Source of the DNA: Sphingomonadales bacterium UBA7473
Lineage (GTDB): Bacteria > Pseudomonadota > Alphaproteobacteria > Sphingomonadales > Sphingomonadaceae
Assembly (NCBI GenBank): GCA_002478575.1
Contig: DLOX01000144.1
Span: 406-10,824 of the forward strand
Reading direction: 5' to 3'
Length of the DNA: 10,419 nucleotides
Shown: one piece after another, positions 1-5,716 of the stretch
Layout: each line of letters starts with the position of its first letter
How positions within the stretch are numbered: the stretch's first letter is position 1
Translations under genes and position numbers: made by a program
Notes under the pieces: model-generated
Seen by the model: only the letters and a program-made list of their open reading frames with translations
The model's database searches: none
Told to the model about the DNA's origin: nothing

Positions 1-621
1 CATCATCACGATGTTGGTGAGCAGGCGGCCGTCGGCAGTGTAGTGGCCTGCCTCGTCATCCTCGTCGATCACATCGGCGTCGCTCACCATGCTGCCCTTG
101 GGCCATTCGCCCAGCGCATCGCGCGCCAGCATCACTTGGCCGACGATCTCGCCCGGGGTGAGGTTGCGCACCAGCTTCATCGTGCCGGTGTGGCAGAAGG
201 TACAGTTCAAAGTGCAGCCGACCTGCGAGGATACGCAGAGCGTACCGCGCGTCTCGTCAGGGATGAACACCATCTCGTAATCGTGCCCGTCCGCGGTGCG
301 CAGCAGCCACTTGCGGGTGCCATCGACCGAGTGCTGGGCTTCGACAATCTCCGGCCGCCCGATCACGAAGCGCTCGCTGAGCCACGGGCGCATGGATTTT
401 GCAATGTCGGTCATCGCCTCGAAATCGGTGACGCCGCGGTGGTAGATCCAGTGGAAGACCTGTTTGGAGCGCAGCTTCGCCGCTTTCTCATCCAGCTGGC
501 TTTCGAGGAACAGCTGGCGGATTTCCAGGTGGCTGAGCCCCACGAGGTCAATACGCCCATCCAAACGCGGCGTAATCGCGCGCGGGGTGACGACGGGGTC
601 AATATGGCCGGGGATTTGCAT
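1..621 (-). CDS. rlmN: RlmN, dual-specificity 23S rRNA/tRNA (adenine-C2)-methyltransferase, N-terminal half (partial)
   Basis: Radical-SAM enzyme that, in the known family, methylates C2 of A2503 in 23S rRNA and A37 of some tRNAs. 207 in-frame codons are visible and the reading frame runs off the left edge, so roughly half of a ~380-410-residue protein is present. Residues ~20-85 form the N-terminal helical domain (segment SKQVFHWIYHRGV at ~52-64). The radical-SAM CxxxCxxC motif is C136, C140, C143 within CTLNCTFCHTGTMKLVRNLT, the RlmN signature, preceded by the typical SSQVGC. The ATG at 619-621 follows the previous gene's stop by 41 bases and has no clear Shine-Dalgarno. A TATATG at 632-637 (minus strand) could be a -10 box giving a very short leader, but the -35 is poor, so expression from the upstream operon is also likely. 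The downstream catalytic Cys and the substrate-binding part lie outside the window. The family call is secure. Confidence 0.95.
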   Translation of the reverse strand, partial: MQIPGHIDPVVTPRAITPRLDGRIDLVGLSHLEIRQLFLESQLDEKAAKLRSKQVFHWIYHRGVTDFEAMTDIAKSMRPWLSERFVIGRPEIVEAQHSVDGTRKWLLRTADGHDYEMVFIPDETRGTLCVSSQVGCTLNCTFCHTGTMKLVRNLTPGEIVGQVMLARDALGEWPKGSMVSDADVIDEDDEAGHYTADGRLLTNIVMM

Positions 622-662
622 GATGGGCGGGCATATAGGTCCAAGCAGGCACGAAAGCGAGT

Positions 663-1163
663 CTATCGCGTTGCACACCCCAAGGCCGCCGCATCAATCG
701 CGCTCGCTGCGCCGCGCAGGGCATAGGCGTCGATGATATTGCCGCCATTCACGCCCCTGCTCTGCACGCTCAGCGACTGCGAGCTGCGCATCGCGGCGAT
801 GATGGCGAGGTCCATGGCGCGGTCCTTGGCCCAGCCGCCATTGCCATCGGTATTCAATCGAAAGCGACGGCCGCCTGCGGTCAGGGTGATACCACTATCC
901 ACACCCCTGTTGCGCGAGAGGCGAACATAGACCTGATGCGTCATGCCGCGCTTTGGCAGGAAGGAGATGGAGACATAGCCGCCCTCTCCACTCGATTCCT
1001 CGGGCGAACCGATAGCGTAGCAGCGCGGCACTTCCGGGTCCTTGAACGCGGCCCATGCCTGATAGGCCCCCAGCCGGTCCTTGGCGAGCAGCGGCACGGC
1101 GAGCAGGGCCAACATAAGGCAGGCCGCTAGCCTCAAGCCCTTTCCCCCTGCCCTTCGCCCCAT
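663..1163 (-). CDS. Exported IalB-like (invasion-associated locus B family) protein
   Basis: A 166-residue protein with an N-terminal signal peptide: basic stretch, hydrophobic core at ~11-25, likely cleavage after LLA at ~27. The mature part resembles the IalB family of alphaproteobacteria: aromatic-rich start (W37), a Cys at 48 (RCYAI), a beta-rich middle (VSISFLPKRG, ITLTAGGRRFRL), an AMDLAIIAAMRSSQSL segment and a terminal Cys (C163) that could form a disulfide with C48. The role in non-pathogens is unknown; a periplasmic location is inferred. The reading frame overlaps the phosphatase gene by 31 bases from the ATG at 1161-1163, which lacks a good Shine-Dalgarno. An alternative TTG at 1134-1136 overlaps the phosphatase stop (TTGA), sits 7 bases after GGGGGA, and would give a compact signal peptide (RLAACLMLALLAV). 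Either way translational coupling is likely. The family assignment is by resemblance only and is moderate. Confidence 0.72.
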   Translation of the reverse strand: MGRRAGGKGLRLAACLMLALLAVPLLAKDRLGAYQAWAAFKDPEVPRCYAIGSPEESSGEGGYVSISFLPKRGMTHQVYVRLSRNRGVDSGITLTAGGRRFRLNTDGNGGWAKDRAMDLAIIAAMRSSQSLSVQSRGVNGGNIIDAYALRGAASAIDAAALGCATR

Positions 1164-1774
1164 GTTACCATCTGCTCGACCCCATCGCAGATCATTACCA
1201 TACTGCCTTGGGGTATGCTGTCAGCAATGGGCGCATCAAAGGTCGGCAGCACCGGCAAGCCAAGGAGCAGCCCGCGCAGCACCCGCGCTGACATGCCGTG
1301 CATCAGGACCACGGCATCGCCGGGTTCGGCCAGCGCATCGGCGATCCAGCTTTCCAGCCGCCGGGCGATATCATCATACCATTCGCCATTGGGCGGCTTC
1401 ACGCTGAACAAGCCAACCTCTCGGTCCAATATGTCGCCTTGTTCGGCGATGATATCGGCATAGTTGCGGCCAGACCAATCGCCGACATCAATTTCCTCCA
1501 GCCGAGGATCAACGCGGACATCGAAAAAATCTGCCTCGATATGATGGGCTATGATCGCCATCGTCTGTTGAGCGCGCCCTGCTGAGGATGCCCAAAGGCT
1601 CAAGGATTGGCGTGTGCCAAGCCACAGCGCGAGCGCCCTGCCCATTTCATCGGCTTGGGCAAAGCCGCGCGGCGTCAAAGGCGTGTGAACTTGGCCTTGG
1701 CCCTGCATGCGCCCAGCGGCATTATACACAGTTTCACCGTGCCGAGCGATGAAGAGGCGGCCTTGCAATGACAT
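1133..1774 (-). CDS. Histidine phosphatase family protein (phosphoglycerate mutase-like)
   Basis: A 213-residue cytoplasmic protein of the histidine phosphatase superfamily, branch 1. The signature RHGE is at residues 11-14, with H12 the expected phospho-accepting His. The second phosphate-pocket Arg is R67 in SSAGRAQQT, the general acid region is LEEIDVGDWSG with E94, and the second catalytic His is H159 in VVLMHGMSARVLRG. All core residues are present, so it should be active. The substrate cannot be read from sequence; such proteins include phosphoglycerate mutases, alpha-ribazole phosphatases and broad phosphatases, and the short length argues against a true dPGM. The ATG at 1772-1774 is chosen because GGGGAGA lies 9-10 bases upstream. 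The gene is divergent from dnaN and is the first of a probable operon with the IalB-like gene (overlapping) and rlmN. Confidence 0.9.
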   Translation of the reverse strand: MSLQGRLFIARHGETVYNAAGRMQGQGQVHTPLTPRGFAQADEMGRALALWLGTRQSLSLWASSAGRAQQTMAIIAHHIEADFFDVRVDPRLEEIDVGDWSGRNYADIIAEQGDILDREVGLFSVKPPNGEWYDDIARRLESWIADALAEPGDAVVLMHGMSARVLRGLLLGLPVLPTFDAPIADSIPQGSMVMICDGVEQMVTWGEGQGERA

Positions 1775-1907
1775 GATCCCATTTCTCCCCAGAAAAGCAG
1801 CGCTTTTGGTTCACGGCCTCTTGCCGACTGCGCCAGACTTGTCCATGGGGAAATGAACAGTATAGCGACGGTAAAGTCCGCAAGATGCCGAAGGGAAAGC
1901 GATAATC
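1775..1907. promoter_or_regulatory. Divergent intergenic region between the histidine phosphatase gene and dnaN
   Basis: 133 bases without a gene, which must hold promoters for both directions. For dnaN a weak candidate is TTGTCC (1839-1844) and TATAGC (1861-1866) with a 16-base spacer; AAGGGA at 1891-1896 is the dnaN ribosome-binding site, 11 bases before the ATG. For the minus strand only the phosphatase Shine-Dalgarno (GGGGAGA complement near 1785-1791) is clear. No DnaA-box cluster or obvious operator is present. Promoter positions are guesses from weak consensus matches. Confidence 0.4.
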
Positions 1908-3023
1908 ATGAAGGCCGTGATCGAACGGGCGACGCTTTTGAAAAGCTTGGGCCATGTCCAATCCGTGGTGGAACGCCGGAACACCATCCCCATTCTCTCG
2001 AACGTGCTGATCGAAGCCAGCGCGGATGGCAGCATCCGTTTGATGGCAACCGATCTTGATCTTCAGATCAACGAAACGGTGCAAGCCGAAGTGGAAACCG
2101 CGGGCGCCGTAACGGTTGCCGCTCACACATTGTTTGATATTGCGCGGAAGCTTCCCGAAGGCAGCCAAGTCTCCCTCGCTGCTTCTGACGGCAAGATGCA
2201 GATCGTAGCCGCTCGTTCGCGTTTCAATCTGTCGACTTTGCCCCGCGATGATTTTCCGGTGATTGCTGAAGGCGACTTGCCCACACAATTTGATCTTCCA
2301 GCAGCGACCCTGCGTCAGATCATCGACAAAACGCGCTTCGCGATTTCGACCGAAGAAACCCGCTACTATCTGAACGGCATTTTCTTCCATGTGGCGGAAG
2401 AAGGTGGCATGCCGGTGATGAAGGCCGCCGCGACGGATGGCCACCGCTTGGCACGCGTCACGGTTGAGCGGCCCGATGGTGCGGATTCGATGCCGGACAT
2501 CATCATTCCGCGCAAATGCGTGGGTGAGCTTCGCAAGCTGCTTGATGAAGTCGATGGCACCATTGCAATCTCGCTTTCGGCAACCAAGATCCGCTTCACG
2601 CTCGGCGCGGCAGTGCTGACGTCAAAGCTGATTGACGGCACATTCCCAGACTATAGCCGCGTTATCCCCACCGGGAATGACAAGCTCCTGAGGATTGATC
2701 CCAAGAGCCTGATGGAAGGTGTTGACCGCGTTGCGACCATCGCCAGCGAGAAAACCCGCGCCGTAAAAATGGCGCTGGAGCGGGATAAGATCACTTTGTC
2801 CGTCACTTCGCCTGAAAATGGCACGGCCGCTGAAGAAGTGCCGGGTGAGTATAGCTCTGACGGCTTTGAGATTGGCTTTAACGCCAAATATCTGATGGAC
2901 ATATTGGGCCAGGTCGAAGGCGACACAGTCGAAGTTCATCTGGCGGATGCGGCGGCACCAACGCTGCTGCGCGAAAATGACAAATCTTCGGCGCTTTACG
3001 TTTTGATGCCAATGCGGGTTTGA
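1908..3023 (+). CDS. dnaN: DNA polymerase III subunit beta (sliding clamp)
   Basis: Full-length beta clamp, 371 residues, which matches the usual ~366-380. The clamp dimer encircles DNA and tethers Pol III and many clamp-binding proteins. The three repeated clamp domains of ~120 residues are recognisable: domain 1 opens with MKAVIERATLLKSLGHVQSV and contains RRNTIPILSNVL; domain 2 begins near residue 129 and contains TDGHRLARV (~176-184); domain 3 contains the LIDGTFPDYSRVIP segment (~240-253), a hallmark of DnaN. The C-terminus ALYVLMPMRV is the conserved clamp end that lines the protein-binding pocket. The ATG at 1908 has AAGGGA upstream and starts exactly where family members do. Unlike the classical dnaA-dnaN-recF order, neither dnaA nor recF is adjacent. 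Its last 28 bases overlap the 3' end of the convergent flavoprotein gene. Confidence 0.98.
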   Translation: MKAVIERATLLKSLGHVQSVVERRNTIPILSNVLIEASADGSIRLMATDLDLQINETVQAEVETAGAVTVAAHTLFDIARKLPEGSQVSLAASDGKMQIVAARSRFNLSTLPRDDFPVIAEGDLPTQFDLPAATLRQIIDKTRFAISTEETRYYLNGIFFHVAEEGGMPVMKAAATDGHRLARVTVERPDGADSMPDIIIPRKCVGELRKLLDEVDGTIAISLSATKIRFTLGAAVLTSKLIDGTFPDYSRVIPTGNDKLLRIDPKSLMEGVDRVATIASEKTRAVKMALERDKITLSVTSPENGTAAEEVPGEYSSDGFEIGFNAKYLMDILGQVEGDTVEVHLADAAAPTLLRENDKSSALYVLMPMRV

Positions 3024-4198
3024 GTGGCGATGGCCATGCCTGCTGCATGGCCGCTTGCCCAAGCCCATTGGAAATTATAGCCGCCAAGCCAGCCGGTGAC
3101 GTCTACCGCTTCGCCAATGCAATAAAGGCCCGGCACGCGCTTGGCTTGCATGCTTTGGGATGAGAGCTCTGCTGTGCTGATCCCGCCTGCCGTCACTTCG
3201 GCTTTCGCATAGCCTTCGGTGCCATTGGGGCGAAAGCGCCAATCTGAGAGGCGCTCTGCCGCTGCGATCAAGGCCTTGTCGGACAGATCGGCAAGACGGC
3301 CAGATAGGCCAAGCCGCTCTGCCAACACTTCAGCCAATCGGGCAGGCAAATGGCGATCCAGCAGCGACCGGATGGTTGCCTTGGGGTTTTCCCGTTTGGC
3401 GGTGAGCAACAGTGCGGACGCATCAGCGAGCGGCAGATAGTCGATCCCAATCTCCTCGCCACGCCGCCAATAGCTGGAGATTTGCAGGATGGCCGGGCCG
3501 CTTAGGCCTTTGTGCGTGAAGAGGGCTGCTTCTTTGAAGGCCGTCTTGCCGCATCGTGTTTCAACAGGAGCAGAAACGCCGGACAAGTCTCTGAACAGGA
3601 CATCGTCCCCGCCGAGCGTGAAGGGCACCAAGGCCGGACGGGGTTCGACCACTTTCAAGCCAAACTGCCGCGCCAAATCATAGGCCAGCCCAGTTGCGCC
3701 CATTTTTGGGATGGAAGGGCCGCCAGTTGCAATCACAAGGGCAGAGGCCTCAGCCTGTCCCACCAAGAAGTGGCCATCGCGTTGCGAAATCGGTCCAATT
3801 GGCGCACCAAAACGGAAAGCGACTTGTCCTTTCCCGCATTCCGCCATCAGCATCGCCACAATCTGTCTTGCCGATCCATCACAGAACAGCTGACCCAAAG
3901 TCTTTTCATGCCAAGCAATGCCATGCGCATTAACAAGCTCGATGAAGTTGTCCGGCCTGTAACGGCTGAGCGCTGATTTGGCGAAATGGGGATTGGCGGA
4001 AAGATAACGATCGGGCGCGGTGTGAATATTGGTGAAATTGCAACGCCCGCCGCCTGAAATGAGGATTTTCTTCCCCGGCCCGTCAGCATGATCAATCACC
4101 AAGACCCGCTTGCCGCGCTGGCCTGCGGTCAAGGCGCACATCAGGCCCGCCCCGCCTGCGCCGAGGATGATCACGTCATAGTGTTGGATAGTCGTCAC
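2996..4198 (-). CDS. BaiN/HI0933-family NAD(P)/FAD-dependent oxidoreductase (YhiN-like)
   Basis: A 400-residue flavoprotein of the HI0933/BaiN/YhiN family (often annotated 'aminoacetone oxidase family FAD-binding enzyme'). The N-terminal Rossmann fold has GAGGAGL at ~13-19, the dinucleotide-binding glycine motif after YDVIIL. The family-specific GKKILISGGGRCNFTN is at ~42-57. VIATGGPSIPKMGATG in the middle and the C-terminal GLYCIGEAVDVTGWLGGYNF near 360-380 complete the FAD site; all are hallmarks of this family. The physiological substrate of most members is unknown; in gut clostridia BaiN reduces bile-acid intermediates, which should not be assumed here. The start is GTG (4196-4198) preceded by GAGGAAG at good spacing. 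The gene converges on dnaN with a 28-base overlap and is divergent from the outer-membrane protein gene. Confidence 0.93.
   Translation of the reverse strand: MTTIQHYDVIILGAGGAGLMCALTAGQRGKRVLVIDHADGPGKKILISGGGRCNFTNIHTAPDRYLSANPHFAKSALSRYRPDNFIELVNAHGIAWHEKTLGQLFCDGSARQIVAMLMAECGKGQVAFRFGAPIGPISQRDGHFLVGQAEASALVIATGGPSIPKMGATGLAYDLARQFGLKVVEPRPALVPFTLGGDDVLFRDLSGVSAPVETRCGKTAFKEAALFTHKGLSGPAILQISSYWRRGEEIGIDYLPLADASALLLTAKRENPKATIRSLLDRHLPARLAEVLAERLGLSGRLADLSDKALIAAAERLSDWRFRPNGTEGYAKAEVTAGGISTAELSSQSMQAKRVPGLYCIGEAVDVTGWLGGYNFQWAWASGHAAGMAIATQTRIGIKT
3032..3052. other. Perfect inverted repeat just after the dnaN stop, inside the convergent gene
   Basis: GGCCATG (3032-3038), a 7-base loop, CATGGCC (3046-3052): a perfect 7-bp stem starting 9 bases after the dnaN TGA. 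No U-tract follows on either strand, so it is not a standard intrinsic terminator. It lies within codons for the Ala/Met/Ala-rich C-terminus of the flavoprotein. It may stabilise or end the dnaN transcript, or be a by-product of GC-rich coding sequence. Confidence 0.35.
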
Positions 4199-4339
4199 GC
4201 GCTTCCTCTGCCGGAGCGTCTGATGCTCGTCGAGGGGAAAAGCAACTCTGTCGAATAAGTGAATCGAGATTAAGCACTATGGCAATCCGATCTACTTTCT
4301 GCCTCAATCTTGCCTTTATTGAATATCAAAGGGATGATC

Positions 4340-4361
4340 ATTCAGTCATTTTTGATTGAAT
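4340..4361. promoter_or_regulatory. Dyad ATTCAGTCA-TTTT-TGATTGAAT, possible operator or leader hairpin
   Basis: Arms of nine bases, ATTCAGTCA (4340-4348) and TGATTGAAT (4353-4361), are complementary except for one position, which would be a G-U pair in RNA. The spacer is TTTT. As DNA this is a 22-bp near-palindrome of operator size; as RNA, if transcription starts upstream, a hairpin in the outer-membrane protein leader. It is not a terminator for either flanking gene because they are divergent. No regulator gene is nearby to assign it to. Confidence 0.45.
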
Positions 4362-4403
4362 AGATAAAATAATAGTCCAATTTTCATGGACCATTAACTT
4401 AAA

Positions 4404-4419
4404 TTAACACAGGATTAAC
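4404..4419 (+). promoter_or_regulatory. CtrA-box-like TTAA-N7-TTAAC over the ribosome-binding site
   Basis: TTAA at 4404-4407 and TTAAC at 4415-4419 are separated by exactly seven bases (CACAGGA), matching the alphaproteobacterial CtrA consensus TTAA-N7-TTAA(C). The spacer contains the AGGA Shine-Dalgarno of the outer-membrane protein gene, whose ATG is at 4425. Two more TTAA words lie just upstream (4394-4397, 4399-4402). Because the region is AT-rich, chance occurrence is a real alternative. Confidence 0.35.
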
Positions 4420-4424
4420 ATATC

Positions 4425-4871
4425 ATGAAGAAATTTGCACTCATCGCCCTCGCGGCAGCATTTGCGACAAGCCCAGCCTATGCTGCTGGCGAAGGCCGCA
4501 TTGAAGCGCGTGGCGGGATCGCTTGGTCAGGTGGCGACTCTGAAGCCATCGCTGGCGTTGCTGCTGGTTATGACTTTGATCTGGGTGACTCTGCTTTCGC
4601 AGGTGTTGAAGGTTCGGCTGACAAGCTGCTCGCAGGTGGCACGGACGTGTTGTTCGGTGTCTCTGGTCGCGTCGGTGCCAAGGTTGGTGGCGCTGGCCGT
4701 GCCTATGTGCTCGCTGGCTATAGCTTTGGTGATGGCGATGCAGCGCATGTTGCCGCTGGCTATCAGCACAATTTTGGCAACAAGCTGTATGGCAAGATCG
4801 AATATCGTCGGTTCTTGCTCGATGGCGCTGACATCAACACGGCAGGCGTTGGCCTCGGCGTGAAATTCTAA
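4425..4871 (+). CDS. Small outer-membrane beta-barrel protein (porin/opacity-like family)
   Basis: A 148-residue exported protein. Residues 1-20 are a classic Sec signal peptide (KK, hydrophobic Ala/Leu core, SPAYA cleavage site). The ~128-residue mature part shows alternating hydrophobic/polar strands separated by Gly/Asp turns (RIEARGGIAWS, AIAGVAAGYDFDL, FAGVEGSADK, LFGVSGRVGAKV, RAYVLAGYSFG, HVAAGYQHNFG, LYGKIEYRRFLL, INTAGVGLGVKF). That is about eight strands, the size of an OmpX- or OmpA-type barrel. The C-terminal Phe after alternating residues is the usual BAM recognition end. A barrel this small is unlikely to be a wide diffusion pore; the function is unknown. The ATG at 4425 has AGGA ten bases upstream. 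It is a single-gene unit: AT-rich control region upstream, intrinsic terminator downstream. Confidence 0.85.
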   Translation: MKKFALIALAAAFATSPAYAAGEGRIEARGGIAWSGGDSEAIAGVAAGYDFDLGDSAFAGVEGSADKLLAGGTDVLFGVSGRVGAKVGGAGRAYVLAGYSFGDGDAAHVAAGYQHNFGNKLYGKIEYRRFLLDGADINTAGVGLGVKF

Positions 4872-4894
4872 GCCCAGCTTAGAGTAAAGCCAGA

Positions 4895-4926
4895 AAGGGC
4901 GGCCTTCCCGGGTCGCCCTTATTTTA
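4895..4926 (+). terminator. Rho-independent terminator of the outer-membrane protein gene
   Basis: AAGGGCG (4895-4901) pairs perfectly with CGCCCTT (4914-4920) around a 12-base loop, and ATTTTAT follows immediately. It begins 23 bases after the stop codon. The stem, GC content and T-rich tail fit an intrinsic terminator; it separates this gene from the cytochrome operon. Confidence 0.82.
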
Positions 4927-4945
4927 TGCCTATTTGATTTCGGTC

Positions 4946-4971
4946 GTAACCCTTTGGCTCTTTCTCGCGTA
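4946..4971 (+). promoter_or_regulatory. Predicted ECF-sigma-type promoter, GTAACC-N16-CGTA
   Basis: GTAACC (4946-4951), a 16-base spacer, CGTA (4968-4971). The AACC-type -35 and short CG-containing -10 are the format of extracytoplasmic-function sigma promoters, and no comparable sigma-70 pair is visible here. Transcription would start near 4977-4980, giving a ~35-base leader to the cytochrome ATG at 5015. It lies in the 88-base gap between the terminator and that gene, the right place for its promoter. Prediction from pattern only; no ECF sigma gene is in the window. Confidence 0.5.
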
Positions 4972-5014
4972 TATGCCACTGAGGGGTATCGACGAAGGGA
5001 AGGGCAGCACTGCA

Positions 5015-5716
5015 ATGACTGAGGCCAGTCGACTGATATTTCGTCATCGTTTTTCCACCCGCCTATGGCATTGGATCAATGTCATCACTGTGATTGTGCT
5101 CTTGATGTCGGGCTTGACGATCTTCAACGCGCATCCTCGGCTGTACTGGGGCCACTATGGCGCGAATTTTGATCCCGCTTGGTTGGAACTGCCGCGCTTT
5201 CCCGGCTGGGCGACCATCCCGTCCATGTATAATCTGGCGTTGGCGCGGAAATGGCATTTGGCCTTTGCGTGGATCTTCGCCTTTGGGCTGCTCTTCTACA
5301 TGGTCCGAAGCGTCTGGAATGGTCATTTTCGGAAAGATGTGGCGTTGAGCAGCTCTGAAGTTGCGCCATCCCATCTTTGGGATGATGTTAAGAAGCATGC
5401 GCGGTTGGATTTTCACAGCGAAGATGCGCGTTACAACCCGCTTCAGAAAATCACCTATAGCCTTGTCTTGTTTGTCATATTGCCAGCCGTGATCTTGACG
5501 GGCCTCACCATGTCTCCCGCGATGAATGCGGCCTGGCCTTGGCTGGTCGAACTGTTCGGGGGGCGGCAAAGCGCCCGATCCATCCATTTTATCTGCGCTG
5601 GCGGCATCGTGGTCTTCATTGTGGTTCACCTCTTGCTCGTGGTCCTTGCAGGGCCGATCAATGAGATGCGGTCCATGATCACTGGCTGGTTCAAAGTGAA
5701 AGGGAAAGCGCTATGA
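5015..5716 (+). CDS. Membrane b-type cytochrome (b561 / hydrogenase-formate dehydrogenase gamma-like), electron partner of the next gene
   Basis: A 233-residue integral membrane protein with four hydrophobic helices at ~18-38, 81-101, 148-168 and 191-213, the layout of the cytochrome b561/Ni-hydrogenase b subunit (FdnI-like) family. Candidate haem-ligand histidines lie in or at the helices: H19 (TRLWHWIN), H81 (RKWHLAF), H191 (RSIHF) and H205 (VVHLLLV). It should exchange electrons between the quinone pool and the molybdoenzyme encoded immediately downstream. The ATG at 5015 is chosen because GAAGGGAAGGG lies about ten bases upstream and MTEASRLIFRHRFSTRLWHW resembles typical family starts; the reading frame extends upstream to a TTG at 4934 but that stretch overlaps the promoter/terminator region. 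Its stop overlaps the next start (ATGA). It plays the role MsrQ has in MsrPQ but looks like a different family. Confidence 0.88.
   Translation: MTEASRLIFRHRFSTRLWHWINVITVIVLLMSGLTIFNAHPRLYWGHYGANFDPAWLELPRFPGWATIPSMYNLALARKWHLAFAWIFAFGLLFYMVRSVWNGHFRKDVALSSSEVAPSHLWDDVKKHARLDFHSEDARYNPLQKITYSLVLFVILPAVILTGLTMSPAMNAAWPWLVELFGGRQSARSIHFICAGGIVVFIVVHLLLVVLAGPINEMRSMITGWFKVKGKAL

Larger units (their letters stand above)
4199..4424. promoter_or_regulatory. AT-rich divergent intergenic region upstream of the outer-membrane protein gene
   Basis: 226 bases with no gene. Positions ~4240-4424 are strikingly AT-rich compared with the surrounding genes. Contents: an imperfect dyad at 4340-4361, a short inverted repeat GTCCA-N7-TGGAC at 4375-4391, three ATTAAC copies at 4393, 4403 and 4414, and an AGGA ribosome-binding site at 4411-4414. 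AT-rich boxes such as TAAAAT (4365-4370) may act as a -10, but no convincing -35/-10 pair with 16-18 base spacing was found. The proximal part next to 4199 carries the GAGGAAG ribosome-binding site of the flavoprotein gene on the minus strand. Confidence 0.6.

Noticed and set aside
43..726. 227-codon plus-strand open frame over rlmN
   Set aside because: It is antisense to RlmN, whose CxxxCxxC motif and flanking sequence are unmistakable; GC-rich DNA commonly leaves such long antisense frames.
1722..1730. TTATACACA, a perfect DnaA-box match near dnaN
   Set aside because: It is a single copy inside the phosphatase gene and encodes the conserved ETVYN residues after RHGE; no cluster of boxes or AT-rich unwinding region accompanies it.
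1734..2444. 236-codon open frame on the minus strand over the phosphatase start and dnaN
   Set aside because: It is antisense to two well-supported genes, has no recognisable domain and a composition typical of a shadow frame.
4375..4391. GTCCA-N7-TGGAC short inverted repeat upstream of the outer-membrane protein gene
   Set aside because: Only five base pairs per arm in an AT-rich spacer; too short to call an operator on its own.
4934..5014. Upstream extension of the cytochrome gene to a TTG at 4934
   Set aside because: The extension overlaps the predicted promoter, lacks a ribosome-binding site, and the ATG at 5015 has a strong one and the family-typical N-terminus.
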